From contig JAACJP010000051.1 in the NCBI GenBank assembly GCA_013368375.1, forward strand, positions 1 to 64,000: DNA of 64,000 bases. The letters are read 5' to 3'. The first letter of the stretch is position 1; the number at the start of each line of letters is the position of its first letter. This DNA comes from Tricholomella constricta. Taxonomy: Eukaryota > Basidiomycota > Agaricomycetes > Agaricales > Lyophyllaceae. Position numbers and translations under genes: made by a program. This document shows positions 29,801 to 41,000 of the stretch, piece after piece. The notes under the pieces were generated by a model, which was not told the DNA's origin, made no database searches, and saw only the letters and a program-made list of their open reading frames with translations.

Positions 29801-30216
29801 ATCCAACCCCACCGACCCCGACACAGTGATGGAGTCATAGGTCGGGGAGACAACTTAATCCCCCCGTCAACGAACCGACCTCGACACGCAGGAGGTATCG
29901 TCGGGACGACCGCCATTGTCAGGTGTAGACCACCTTACTCCCGAGGAGCAAACCGCAGGTCGCGTACTCAAATATACGCAACACCGGATGTCATCAATCC
30001 CAGGCCACCTCGAGCGGCACTTGAAGGCCGTGTAGTGGAACTATTGTCTCCACTATGTTTTCGGTCATGAATACGTACCAGTAATACGTATTTCTGTGCA
30101 GGCGATATTGGGTGTAGGTCGCCGGGACCTACACCCTCTCTCTTGCCTTAATTTTATTATTACTTATTGCATTACTCCCTGGTGAAGATCGCTACTAGCG
30201 ATCTTAAAGGGGGGTA
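24974..30216 (+). other. Hairpin-string region of copy 2
   Basis: Pol, the second ORF and the 3' UTR contain perfect stems of 5-11 bp with loops mostly of 3-11 nt every few tens of bases. Examples are TTGATCAGCT/AGCTGATCAA (28594-28618), AGGGACGGGA/TCCCGTCCCT (28511-28536), GACCGTTC/GAACGGTC (28768-28786), TTACTGGCG/CGCCAGTAA (29019-29046) and GGGTGTAGGTC/GACCTACACCC (30110-30136). Many occupy the same place as a differently written stem in copy 1. Confidence 0.85.
26937..29840 (+). CDS. Post-integrase ORF of copy 2, unknown function
   Basis: The 967-codon frame starts at an ATG (MYPTAGANSS) that aligns with the copy 1 start; the longer frame from 26892 lacks an ATG. Residues ~1-130 are Pro/Gln/Tyr-rich with GHMSQPPQQGQQ. 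Residues ~130-320 are charged, with a conserved FADDGLLSSILDRLEDAGIH segment that may be a short helical domain. Residues ~320-520 are Arg/Glu- and Pro-rich, ending in an acidic DESDYGESSDDEK patch before a Lys-rich segment. The last ~440 residues look folded (VVFINGRHERDNRFWDM; HRRGTWGYLLANVL; WDGWYHPTTDD). I see no signal peptide, membrane span or CCHC, so it is not an obvious Env or nucleocapsid. It could be a relocated Gag or an accessory protein; that is a guess. Confidence 0.85.
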   Translation: MYPTAGANSSNDATRGGDSRTDYQNMASGSSPKGEEVQGRAESAPPPPTYMGVQPQTFQYPSVGHMSQPPQQGQQPQTGGFYPPSMAYQHMPSMQSFMGYPPPTWYPQMPAPIVPQNTRYNKSEKMEVDDQSRQKTPTPPAQVARSEPARQYVAPYADEQRGSFASSSRRPADDRAASSASSSRRPFADDGLLSSILDRLEDAGIHREFCDFLDDGMAQLVVTQLLDAYDGVRADLRRVKARESAMAEQLSLAKKRPAVASPDRGEGPSSRPMKRQQTEVRREERTLYEPRRQERRPEQEYRRFDRHPDQEVWCDERPLDYGPQREERREDRGTREVRPLPAREVERRASTSSTSAVQAPQQQQIAGALLPLPTPGESRVRNPERGSQKKEPVGKYTLPAPSPAPPTTMVQPPSPPPKGKGKQKASDPYAEFMDESDYGESSDDEKPVSKKKAAGQKQHRENMARKAEKEAPGRIPEELGVVFINGRHERDNRFWDMVSRTVYVSSAQNRAFALGTAARVSESELGTGQNSRPSDGRLYAVAPRGFPMNPREVDQLYELINNRRHGVRDEERAEAFMLFREFRRITLSVAPHLRDRAMARAAMVEFRSVSRPFSERSPIWNAPVIRRPGKAFEYRHDKPTRGAGLPQPGPAHALDVEHWCRHMIHHGRIGSKNQYGGIVMDYRFRVHRRGTWGYLLANVLSPVTHSMRAWFMRIFATITARPYFYAEAVAAHNEANPDRPFTPITGPEVIIPRIQPTAPEGRLTEQGVLQHLINCGIPSSWINHSYTYGLHYLDHNYSTAGPHKDLFHNVDDDRVRRLDQLGVSPAIPEWDGWYHPTTDDITRIQTLMRLEFQNEGLDCLSSVEWMFVGEDPHFRELRVRRGEFPPPDLHTPAPSGSTSTNVEMADPAALTPAPATPSTVVAAPIGATETQVDPVSALTGPLSLAVITTSQGPVESNPTDPDTVMES

Positions 30217-30437
30217 TGTAAGGGCGCTTACTATCTTATCGACTAATCTGATCTAATCGTATCTTATCGACACGATTATGCTATTGTTTGGCAACACCTT
30301 CCGGTGTTGCCTATTTAATCCTTTACATTACATAATTAAAGAGTAGACCTTGTACACCTATACGTAGCAATCGACAGACTTGTCAAGCTTACGTCTAGCG
30401 TGCACAGCAAGGTCCCCAATCTTGTAACTCCGTTACA
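30217..30437 (+). repeat. 3' LTR of copy 2 (221 bp)
   Basis: It starts TGTAAG after the polypurine tract AAAGGGGGGTA and ends GTTACA. Length and sequence match 11852-12072, with scattered substitutions. The right flank CAGCG would be the target duplication, but its left partner is lost. Confidence 0.88.
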
Positions 30438-32410
30438 CAGCGCGTCGACGCGTATTCGCGTGGTGCCTCTGAAACGTACGCGCTGCGATAATCGCGTCAT
30501 GTGCTGCTGCCATATTCCGCAGCGCATTGGCTGCAAATTCCTGTACTCCCGGTGGCGCCTTCATCCCCGAGTCTATTTTTGTCATAACCGTCGGTATAAA
30601 CCCATAGTTTGCTTCGAACGGTGCGAGCCCCATCGCTGCACTAATGCTCGAGTTTATCGCAAACTCGACCATCGGTAGCGCCACCACCCAGTCCTTCTGG
30701 TCCGGGCGAATACATGCTCGGATGATCTGTGCGATCGACCGATTTGCTCTCTCCGTCGCTCCATCCGTCTGCCGATGGAACACTGTCGACATTAACAATG
30801 TCGATCCCATTAGTCGATGTAGTTCCTTCCACCACTTCGACGTAAACTTGGGGTCTCGATCGCACACGATCGAGCTGGGAAGACCGTGCAAACGCACCAC
30901 TTCCCTCATATATATCCACGACAACTGTGATGCTGTCGTTCTCGTGTTCAATGGTACCAGGTGTACCTGGGATGTCATCCTGCATACCACTACCCATAAG
31001 TAGTTGTATCCGTCTACTTCCGGGAATGGTCCCACGAAGTCCATCCCAATCGACTCCCATGGTGTCGTTAGTATCGGTAGTGAGTGTACCAGCCCCGCGG
31101 GCATTCGGTACTCTCCCTTCGTCGTCATGCACGTTTGGCATGATGCACAAAAGGTCTCGACTTCCTTCTGAAGTCGCGGCCACCAGTACCACCGTCTCAC
31201 GTAGTCGGCGGTGCGTTGCGGACCGAAATGTCCAACCACTCTATGTGCCCGGTCAATAACTTGCCCGTGCAGCGACTGTTCTCCGTTTTTCGCGGATGGG
31301 ATGCATAGCACCTCCTCTCCGCCCCTGTTTTTCCCCCACACCAGTCCCTCGGCTACTCGAAAGGACGGGTGCTGTGCTGGTGCACTTACTATCTTCTTGA
31401 ACAGCGGGTCGCTCTCGTAACCCGCTATCACCGCGGCCAGGAATGTTTCATTCCCTGCCCCGTTCTCGAACTGTACCCGCAGATGCGTCCCGCGGTCCCT
31501 CGATTTAAAGACGGTGGGGTCATCTTCCCCGCCTTCCTTGGGTAACGTCGTCTCACCCGTCTCTGCGGCCGCCGCTACCGCTGCCGCCCTCACATCTCTC
31601 TCTTGTACCATATCCCGGAGCACTGCTATGCTGCTGTGCTCCTGCTTGATCTCCTTCATCTGGATCTGCCGCTCGACGACTTGATCCACTACCTCCCGCA
31701 CTCTATCCCAAGGCAGATCATCATGCCTGGGATCCAGCCGGACGTCAGCGTTGACGTAGTCGTTCATTGTGAACTTATCATCCCAGACATCACTTTCGTG
31801 GTATCTGGACAGAGCGTCTGCCACCTTATTCAATGAGCCTTTGACATATCTAATGTCAAAGTCGAACCGAGATAGATATTCCATCCATCTCGTCTGGCGA
31901 CTAGATAGTCGCCTCTGCGTCTGGAAAAATTCCAACGCTTTATGATCGGTTACCACATGTATTCGGTACCCGATCAGCTTGTCCTCCCATTTGAGGAGAG
32001 CCTCCAGTATTGCTATCGTTTCTTGTTCGAAGACACGATAATGCCGTTGCGCATCCGTGAATTTGCGGGACATGAATCCCGCCGGCCGACATGTCTGCCA
32101 TGTCGGTCCCTGTCCGTACATCGCTCCGACTCCGGACACCGACGCGTCGCGATAACCCATATTGGTTCATCTTTGTTGTGGTCCAGCGGTACTAGTACCG
32201 GTGTCCTACAGCACGCGTCCTTTATTGCCTGAAAACACGACTCGTGTAATGGCCGCCAGGCGAACACCTGTCTGTTCTGCGTCATCGCTGACAGCGGCGT
32301 CGTGTATGCCGATATATCTGGTAAAAAGTGTGCCAGATATTGTACAAGGCCCAGGAACCTCTGGATATCTCCATAGTTCCTCGGCCTGCGCCATGGACAA
32401 TTCGCCAGAG
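30438..32410 (-). pseudogene. Element C: degenerate Ty3/Gypsy pol fragment
   Basis: On the minus strand it encodes the end of RT (FLGLVQYLAHFLPDIS), RNase H (TDHKALEFFQTQ, NKVADALSRY) and integrase (HFGPQRTADYVRRWYWWP, CASCQTCM, MDFVGPFPE, CDRDPKFTSKWW). A frameshift near 32155 separates RT from the 575-codon RNase H-integrase frame; about four bases appear to be missing within IWVIAT-DASVSG. The C-terminal end is cut at 30438 by the copy 2 LTR, which supplies the apparent stop codon. The N-terminal end fades near 32410. It is related to but clearly divergent from copies 1 and 2, and shares their hairpin-dense nucleotide style. Confidence 0.88.
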
Positions 32411-33310
32411 TTCCTGTACACCCACGCCAGGAGGGGGTGTCTCAGGTATGATGATGGATTCGACGGGTGTCTGAGGTGGAATTTCGGCAGAGGAAGACAT
32501 AGATGCGTAGTTTTAGGTAGTTCAATCAAACTGTTACGGTCAAGGTTGAGACAATAGACTTAGGGCGAGGGACGAAGCGTAGCAGCTATGAATGTGTTGA
32601 TTGAACTAAGGAAAAAGTGTATCGTAAAATAACGCGTAAGTAAGTAGGTGAGACATAACGTAGTAGTGACCGTGACATTAAGCCGCGCTGTATCACGGAA
32701 AGGTGGAGTATTTTCAAGGGTTGGCAACTGATGCGGATTTCGATAGGTCAAAGGAGACGATGCCGAGAGATTTCTGTAGCTGCGAAAGGTCGGGATGGTG
32801 TAGGAGAGATGTTCAGGCTGATATGATCTTCGGAGATGGGCAGGGTATAGTGCATCTTCAAGCTGTACATTTCCAAGATGGGGGGCAGAATATGAACAAG
32901 ATTGTCTATCATTTACAAGAGGTGCATTGTGTAAAGAGGTCCAAGAGATTGGATTCGAGAACGAGGAGAGTGCCTGTCGACGCACTTAGCTCCTCGGATA
33001 GGGAAAGGCTGTGACACGATGTGACTGGGAGCCAGGCCGAAGGTCTTGCCGTGCGGGTATCAGCGAACCACGCGAGTTCCACGCGAGCAGATCTCTGTGT
33101 TCGATTCTACGATCGACCACCTCTTGGGAAATACAAGGACCATGCCGGTAATACTACTACTACAAACATCAGCATCATGATTCTGTTCCCGAGTCACATT
33201 TTGATGAAACCAGCGCGCGCTCGACCCCCCCGGAACTGTTTATAATGATTCCACATGCTGCAGCCGATGCATCTTCCCCACCTTATACTTATCCCTCCCC
33301 CAGGTGCTAG
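32411..33310. other. Spacer between element C and the first host gene
   Basis: Short frames occur on both strands, but none has a recognisable domain or a consistent intron pattern. The last ~100 bases upstream of 33311 contain a CATCTTCCCCACCTTATACTTATCCC pyrimidine-rich stretch, such as is common before fungal start codons. I see nothing else. Confidence 0.4.
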
Positions 33311-36131
33311 ATGACCACCAAGTCGGAAGGCATACTTGACCCGGGAGCCCCTCCTCGCCGGAAGTCCATGTCGGGCTGCAAATGTTTGGTATTCTCTGCC
33401 GTCACTGTGATCCTTCTGGGCATTGGACTAGCCTTCCTTTCCTTCGTCACCAACTTAGCAAGCTTGTTTACGCCGCACAGGGCGCTCTATCATAACGCTA
33501 CCCTTGAGCGCATCGCAAATCGCGCATCCGTTGTACAGCCTCTCGTCGGCCGGGAGCAAACCTTTGATCTTGCTGCAACGGTGTGGCTCAGGACTTCAAT
33601 ACAAGGGAAACACCGCGATTTTGAGTACCCCGTCAAGGAGGAAATCAAGGTGGAGAACGTCGAGGAACGGTCGGAAGAGGAAGCGAAAGAAGGACAGCCT
33701 GGAGACAATGTGTTAGTGGAAAAAGCATTGTACTCAGACATTATATTCCGCGGAGTGCGCTTGACAGACAAGAACCTGCGCACTACGGTCAACTTCACGG
33801 TCCCTACGGCCTTGTTGTGCGTAATTTCAGTCTAAACCCTAGATCTACACAGAAACTAGGAGCTGATGGTGACTTGTTTCAGCCGAAACGCCAATCTCAC
33901 CAACTATGACATACGGGGGTCTGTAATGCTGATACCGACTTCACCGTCCCCCCTAGACCATGTCACCAACTATTCAAGTTACGTTCCTGACTCTGTCGAG
34001 ATGCTCTCTGTCCGGACTTGGCCGTAGGGCTACAATGCTCGTGAAAGTCAACTCCTGCTAATTATAAGTTGAATTTTAGTTTCCCTCTCGGTTCGCAAGA
34101 TCATCGAAACAAATCCTTGGCTGAACAAGCGCTGGAAAGCTTTGGTGTTTCTATTCCTCTCGTTCAATTCCACGGCGTCAAGAGCCGTTGTGTCGAATCC
34201 GCAAATGATGCCTCGAAGGGTTCGACGAAACCTGATGGGATTGTGGACGATGACGACGAGAAAGAGGAAGATGATTCCGACGAGGACGAAAAACCGACAT
34301 CCAGCCCTTCCAAGCCCTTCAATGTCTCGGCCCTTTCATCACTGCAAGTTACAGATGGAAAGCCTGCCTTGAAAACTCATCCCTACATAGTCACTCGGTG
34401 GGTCCCCTGCTATCTTCACTGTGCCATAATAATTATCATCGATTTTTAGAACTCAAATCCGTGTCCTCGACGAAACAAAACTATTCAATCGCAAGGCGTA
34501 CAATAAGGCACACAAAACGCTCAAAAAGACCTCAGTGCGTCTTATCGTCTTCCATGCATTTCTCACCCATAATAAGGCTATTCAAATGTAGTGCGGGCAA
34601 GGGGTCCTCGTTCGCCCAAACAGATATTTCTGCAAACGCCCATATCTATCAAACGGAAACTGGGAGACTCAGCTTCAGTTGCGCGTCCTGAACGAGTCCA
34701 CGGGAAAGGTACGCACAGAATGGGCGTATGCGCCGTTTATCCATGTATCATTATATGCCTATGGGCAGAAGGTGCGTACATGTGCTTTCGGTTCGATGTG
34801 CTGTATTGTACGCTTATCTTTCTATCTGCCAGGATCTCCTTGCTATCCCAGTCAACCGTGAAAATTGCTCGCAAAGTGCCAAGGTGCCGAGTTCTCTTTC
34901 CTCAGGTGACAATCGCTCGCTCCTCTTATATTTCCTACCTTACTGATCCGAGCCTCTTTAGACGCGCCAGAGAAGGAATCCATAGATGTTAGCTGGAAGA
35001 TCTCATACACCGGACGCACGCCCGCGAAGATGATCGTCGCCGATTATCCGGAGAGACCAAGGTGGTACGCCTTCAATGAAACCGAGAACGCGGAGGTTTT
35101 CGAGCACGACAGTGCCGAGCTTGCGAGTGGGTATATCGTTTAATTATATTGTCATTCTGTTCTGACTCGGACCCGTCGAATCATGTAGATGGGCTTGTCG
35201 GCCATCGATTCAGCGAAGATGGTCACCCAAGGCGGCGGTCGCTCATAATGTTGCTCTCGTAATGCATTTCAAGCCATCCTTTCTGACTTTCATTGCTAAT
35301 CAGTTATTCAGGAACGTCCTTCCGCTCGCTATCGCGTGTCTCGAAATTCGCTATTGGTTCACCCGGAGATCCACTGTCGGCATCAGCATACCCGGAACGG
35401 CGCTCACGGCTGCCTCTTGGATCATTGCAGGGCTCGACGACGCTGCGATTCCATTGAGAGCCGATAATTCCAATTTTTTTGCATGGATTGTGGCCCTCTT
35501 GACCGCAACGTTCACCGTACTTGTAGACCCACTGATTCAGTTGAAAGCGATATTCCGCATTGAGGTCACCTGGTGGAAGGGCTGGATACCGGTATTGCAA
35601 AAGGCGAAGGCGACACATTCGGAGCGCGCAAGCGAGCGTATGGAGGCTAGGACTAGCTGGAGTACAAAAACCGGAGTGCGTCACATTCTTGTCCGCCATC
35701 GTATTCTACTAACCGTTCCACTACAGCTCTTCCTCTCCGTTGTCGCACTCTACTATTTCCTCGCACCTCACAATTACGCGGTCATCGCGGCTGTCACAAT
35801 AAAACCCAAGGCTACCGACTTGTCAATCGAGGGCTTTTTCCCCGGATACCTTTTTTGGCCCATGTACATGGTCGGCAACATCTTCCAAATCATCCTCAAT
35901 GGGCGGTCTGGCCTGTACGCTGGACGGTACCGGATCTCTGCTGCGTTGATAATGGCGTGTCACGTGCTCAAGTTGGCGGACTTCGTCCCGGCGCTCGTGG
36001 GGAGATTTGATACGAGAGACGCGTTGTACGCTCAGGACGTGGTCGAGATCGGTTTGATGCTAGTTATGACCTGGCAAGCCTTCGTACTGCCGAGTGTGCC
36101 ACAGATTGTGGAAGAGGATCATATTGAGTGA
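33311..36131 (+). CDS. Multi-pass membrane protein, unknown function
   Basis: I do not recognise the family. Exons join cleanly at GT-AG borders: 33311-33816, 33883-34023, 34080 to about 34401, then shorter exons near 34450, 34588, 34834 and 34962, and a final part from about 35310 to the stop at 36131. The final frame contains a likely 51-nt in-frame intron near 35677-35727. The N-terminus has one hydrophobic span (~residues 30-50, VFSAVTVILLGIGLAFLSF). A long domain with several N-X-S/T sites follows and looks lumenal or extracellular, with a variable Asp/Glu-rich loop. The C-terminal ~280 residues carry about six hydrophobic spans. A single N-terminal anchor, a large lumenal part and a C-terminal helix bundle suggest an ER or plasma-membrane protein. 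Confidence 0.75.
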
Positions 36132-36485
36132 TTACTTAACTTCGCTTTCTCTACCTTTCACGAAGCCTATCACTACTTGGGAACGTCGATAGACATAGAA
36201 TATAGCTTGTATGTATTTATTAATCGCCCGGTCGAGGTTGACCAGTAGAGTCGATTCAGACGTGTCATGTTGGACGAATCTTACTGCATTGTCAGTTGGC
36301 GGTCGCTCTTCTAAACTCGGGTGCGCATAGTTACCGTGATGCGCTTGCGGTGTGGCGCTCGGCACCTGATTTACACGTAAAACAAAGTATTTCACTCTCA
36401 ACCACTCCCCAGCATCCTCGTTGATACAATATACTCCTCCTCTGCTCAAGCATCCCTACAAGGAAAGACAACTGCTAGCGCTCGA

Positions 36486-37816
36486 ATGCCGCCTCGTAAG
36501 CGTGCCCGGAAAAACGATCAGAAGCCGACAAAAAAGGCTACATCTCCGCAATTGGCGAGCAGTCCAGCAGCAGCAAAGCCCCTCATACCTTCTGGATCCA
36601 ATCTGAGGCCAATCTTTGAAGTCCCAAACGAATTATGGCTCGAAATCCTGTCCTACTTCCCAAGTGTACGGATACCGACTATGCGAATTGCTGATACCCC
36701 GGTCTTGCCGTCTTCCACGCTTGCGCGTCAGCAGGCTCTCCGGACTCTATCTCAGACTTGCCATACGTTCAGAAATCGGTTCTTGCCCGAATTATGGGAC
36801 CGTTTCGAGGTCTGTACGACCCCCGGACAAATAGAAGCCCCAAACGCTGTGACAGGTATGGCGATATATATCATGATGGCTCTTGGATACACGATTGAGC
36901 CAGCTCAGAAATCCTCTTCGGGCCATCCGAGGACGAGTTCGACATCGAAGTATATAGCGCATGGTATAAGGACATCTCTCGAGCTTTGGAAAGAAAGTCA
37001 AATGGGTTGAGCACAAGCCCCGAACTCGCCAAACTTGTTCAGTGAGTCCTTTTTTTAAATCGCCCATGCCAGCTCTGATTCTCGAGCGACTAAACAGCAA
37101 AGTTAGCGTGGTGCTGACGCGCTGTTCCGCCGTTACCGTACTTGGTGCTTTCGTTCGCTGTCTGCATGCTCTTCCCAATCTGCACACCCTGCAGGTATTG
37201 CGGGCCCATACCAAAATGACCACCCATCTGAAAAACGCCTTCGAGGGCCATAAGTTTCCTGCCGTTCAGACTATATGTCTCCCTGACCACGCACACAACG
37301 TCCTTCGTTCGTGCCCAGAGGTCGTAAACGTGATATGCAACAATGGAGATGGGAGCAAGCTCGTATCCGCGATCGCGAAAGAATGCAAAAAGGTCGAAAG
37401 GCTGGAGGGTTTTAGACCCGACGACAAGCTGATGAAACGTAAACCCCTCATTTGTTTCTTTCCAGAATCAGAGAAAATAACCGTCCTCCACAGGAATCAT
37501 TAGAGCAGTCCCGAACATGCGACAAATTCAGATAGGTCCAAATGCGGTTCGTTCGCTCTTCTCTTGTTATTTCCAACTATCATCTGAGGTTTACGATTAG
37601 GAAATACTGGACATGCTGTCGTCTGCAAAGCACCTCCAATATATAAAAATAGAGACCGGCCTGCCGTCTCTTGAGGATGCGATGAAGGATGCAGACATAA
37701 TAGCTGGCGCCAAGGTCGCCAAACGGATTTTACGCGAGGTTAGAGGATCACAATTGGGATTACGAGGCCGTGCTATCCGTCCTTGGACAACGGAACTGAA
37801 GGTGTCCACCTCCTGA
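36486..37816 (+). CDS. F-box-like protein
   Basis: After a Lys/Arg-rich start (MPPRKRARKND) residues ~40-100 read FEVPNELWLEILSYFPS, then TLSQTCHTFRNRFLPELWDRFEV, the usual F-box layout of fungal proteins. F-box proteins recruit substrates to SCF ubiquitin ligases through Skp1. Four introns are predicted: 36855-36906, 37040-37097, 37440-37494 and one of ~54 nt starting near 37546. Splicing gives a frame that includes LPNLHTLQVLRAH and CPEVVNVICNNGDGSKL, typical of the leucine-rich follow-on region. It ends GLRGRAIRPWTTELKVSTS at 37816. The substrate is unknown. Confidence 0.75.
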
Positions 37817-38084
37817 ACTCTCGTGGGGGCGCGCCGGGTTCGACTGGATTGAATGATAAATAAGAGTCATTAGCCGTTTTTAAACGAGGGGGACCTCGAG
37901 TCAGTCAAATTCTAATCTATCGAGGCAGGAAGAATACCAGGGCTGTCAGTTCCCCACTAAGTAGTGAGATAGATAGTCTTTCAGACTCAACTGAAAGGTG
38001 ACGATGGAAAAGGAAATTAACAGAAAGAAAACATGCATACAAGGTGAAAATGCGAAGTCGCATAGATATTCCACACTACCTAAC

Positions 38085-41000
38085 CTAACCTCTCGCTTGT
38101 CTTGGGCGATACACAGCTTTCGCAGGTTGGAACCCATCCTCGTCCTTCTTGGGTTCTTCCCGCGCGAGCGGTGCAGGCGCACCAGGCCGGGGCGAAGCCG
38201 TGCCAGCACCTCGGGCAGGAGGTGCTGCACCTCCCCCAGCACGCCTGGCCGCCTCCCTCTCACGCCAGCCTCCGCCACCAGCCACAAATCGGGGTGGGGC
38301 CGCATTGGCAGGGCTATCGGAGCGTGGCGGGGTTGCGACGCCCGCGCGTGTCGGAGTGGGCGGGACCGAGTTATTAGGGGTGCTGCGACGCCATGCGGAG
38401 GGCTCGCTACCGTTAGATGCGGCACGTGCAGCGACGGGCGCACGAATAGGTGCAACCTTTTCGGCCTGGCGCGCCAGTCTGCGTGCCTCGGCCTCGTCCT
38501 CGCGCTGTTGTTGGAGTCGGGCTCGTTCCAGGGCGGCGGCGCGTTCGGCTTCTCGCTCTCTGCGAACCTTGGCTTTTTTCTCTTCTTCTTCGAGTTTGGC
38601 GGCCTCTTCGGCAGCAGCAGCGGCCTCCTCTTCGGCTTGGCGACGTTCCTCCTCGGCAGCAAGTTCTGTCGAATAAAGTGAGAAACGGTCATCGATCACA
38701 AGGATTGGAAAAGAAGAACATACCGGCAGCAATTCTGGCCTCTTCCTCCTCCTTTTCCTTCCTGAGCTTCTCCTCCCGCTCCATGGCCTGCCTCTCCTCC
38801 TCCCGGGCCTTGAGCATGGCGTTCCGCCTCTTTGTCTTTTCTTCCTCGATCTTTCTGTGCGCTGCCTCCTTTCTTTTCGCAAATTCCGCGCCCTTCTTCG
38901 CCACGATGGCCTCGCGGCGCGCAGTGTAGTCATCGGTCATTCGTGAGAGGCGCATCTTGGTGGTCATGTTCTCCTCATGTAACTTGCGCGCGGTCTCTTT
39001 GCGCATGCGCTGCAAAACTTCGTGTGTTTCGCGGTCGTTCTTCTGTTGGCGCTCGTAGTCCTGGTCGAGCAGCGGCCGCTCCTCCTTGCGGTAAGCACGC
39101 TCGATGTGGTCCACGCGCTTGGCAACGATGCGCAACCGCTCCGAGAGCTCCTTCTTTTCCTTCTCCAGCTGCGCGACTTGGATGACGATAAGACCTTCGG
39201 TGTCAATCGTTTCGAGTTTCTGTCATACAGTCAATAGATACTCTGTAAAGCAAAATGGGTACTCACGTCCACGTCGTTCGGCTTGAGGATACCCTTGTCC
39301 ACCAGACTCTGAGCGTACTTCTTCGCTTCATCGATCCGAATAGTCTCGAGCTCCTTCTTCGTCCGCTCCTGCTCCTTCCTCCGCACCTCCTCTCTGACCC
39401 TCCTCGTCTCCTCCTCCTTCTCCCTCCTCGAGATCTCCGCCCGCCGGCTCGTCTCTTCCTTCTCCTTCCTCACACTCAACTCACTCAACAACTCCCTTCT
39501 TCTCGCCACCAACGCCCGCCTCAACTGCAATGCCTTCCTCTCGCTGTCCGCCGCCGCCACCAGTGCCCTAAACTTCTCCGTCTGTGCCTCCTCGCTGATC
39601 TTCTCCTCCCCACTTAGCTTTATTTCCTCCCTGTCCAACCGCTCCAACGAATGGTGCAAGCACCTCGCAACCTTGCCCAGACGCGTCCGGACAAGCTCCG
39701 CCATCGTTGGCTGCACACCTGCCTCCGCCGCGCCCGCGGCCCCTCCAGACTCGTCGCGCTGCACAAATGCGTCGTCCACAAACGAAATGCTACCAGCCTT
39801 GTGGTCGACACGAATGTTAAGCTCGCCACGGCGCGCGCAGCCCATAATGTAGCCCTCGATCTGGGCGTCATCGTACGCGCCTTCGATACCAGCGTCTCTT
39901 AGGGGAGTTACAAGGGAGAGGAGGCTGCTGATTTTGATGGTGGAGTACACCTGTGCGAGCTGCGAGAGAAGGCGGGAGAGGAGGGCGCGTTGGAGGAGCG
40001 TGAGGTATGGTGCATATGGTGATTCCGGGGCGGTGGCAAGGTTTTGAAGGAGAGGGGCGACGGACTCGCAAAGCGTGAGCGGGTCAAAGGTTACTTCGAG
40101 GATGTTGTAAAGTGACTTGACAGGCTCTGGTGAGAGTCTGAGGACGTCCCGAGAGAGCTGGATGAAGCAGCATGATATGAATTTCATTTGTTAAAGGAAA
40201 GCAAAGGACTCACAGCATCCTTGAGCAAGCCAGCACGGGTGGGAACCTTGTTAAGGCCCAGCAAGGCGGTGAGACGAGCATTTTTGCCTTTCAGCTCATC
40301 CTGCTCGTCGCTGTGCAGGCCTACGGGAACAGCTAGTGCGCTAACGAGGACCTGACCGGCCAGCTTGCCAAGCTCTTCGTCGGTCTTGCCACCGATGCTG
40401 GTGACGACCGCATAGTAACGTCCCCAGGCTGCAGCATGGTAAAGCGCGTTGCCGCTCATGAGGAAGATCTTGGTAAGCTTTTCGTAATAGTTAGCCATCA
40501 TGGCGGGGCGCGGTGCCTTCTTGGCCATCGTGAGCAAGTTGTGTACGTCCTCGACGGAGCGGAAGGCTTCTTGCCAGAGCTCAAGCTCGACAGAGGTGTT
40601 TAGCTGAGCAAAGCGCGTGTCGAGATGGTGCTGCACGGTGTCGGCGTCTGCGAGGTTAATCGAGTGCGGCTGGTGCGAATATTTCGCGACATTGGACAGG
40701 TGGAGGCGGAGGGTTTCGCATAGACGCCGGAACTCAACCTTGCGCTGATGCTTCAAGCAGAATTTGAAAGCTTGCTGGGCGATTTGCTGTAGGAACGATA
40801 CAGACAGTGAGTCGTCAAAGATCCAGAAGAGCTTGTTGAGCCTTACCTGGTAGATCACCTCCAAACGAGCATTATTCTTGAGCGTCTCGAGCGACGTGCG
40901 GTAGCTTTCCCAAAGGAACTTTAGCCATGGAGTTACGAGTGCACGGTCAGTACGATCCTTGCTCTGATCGCCGCTGACGGCCCCCAAGAGGATGCTCTCC

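Larger units (their letters stand above)
24969..30437 (+). mobile_element. Ty3/Gypsy element copy 2, downstream part
   Basis: This continues copy 2 from 12073-12284 after the Y insert. It holds pol from the RNase H/integrase linker to the chromodomain (to 26811), a long second ORF (26937-29840), a 3' UTR, a polypurine tract and a 3' LTR (30217-30437). The LTR ends directly in coding sequence of the minus-strand element C, so copy 2 had integrated into C. Both ORFs are open. Only the 5' part, lost left of copy 1, makes it defective. Confidence 0.9.
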
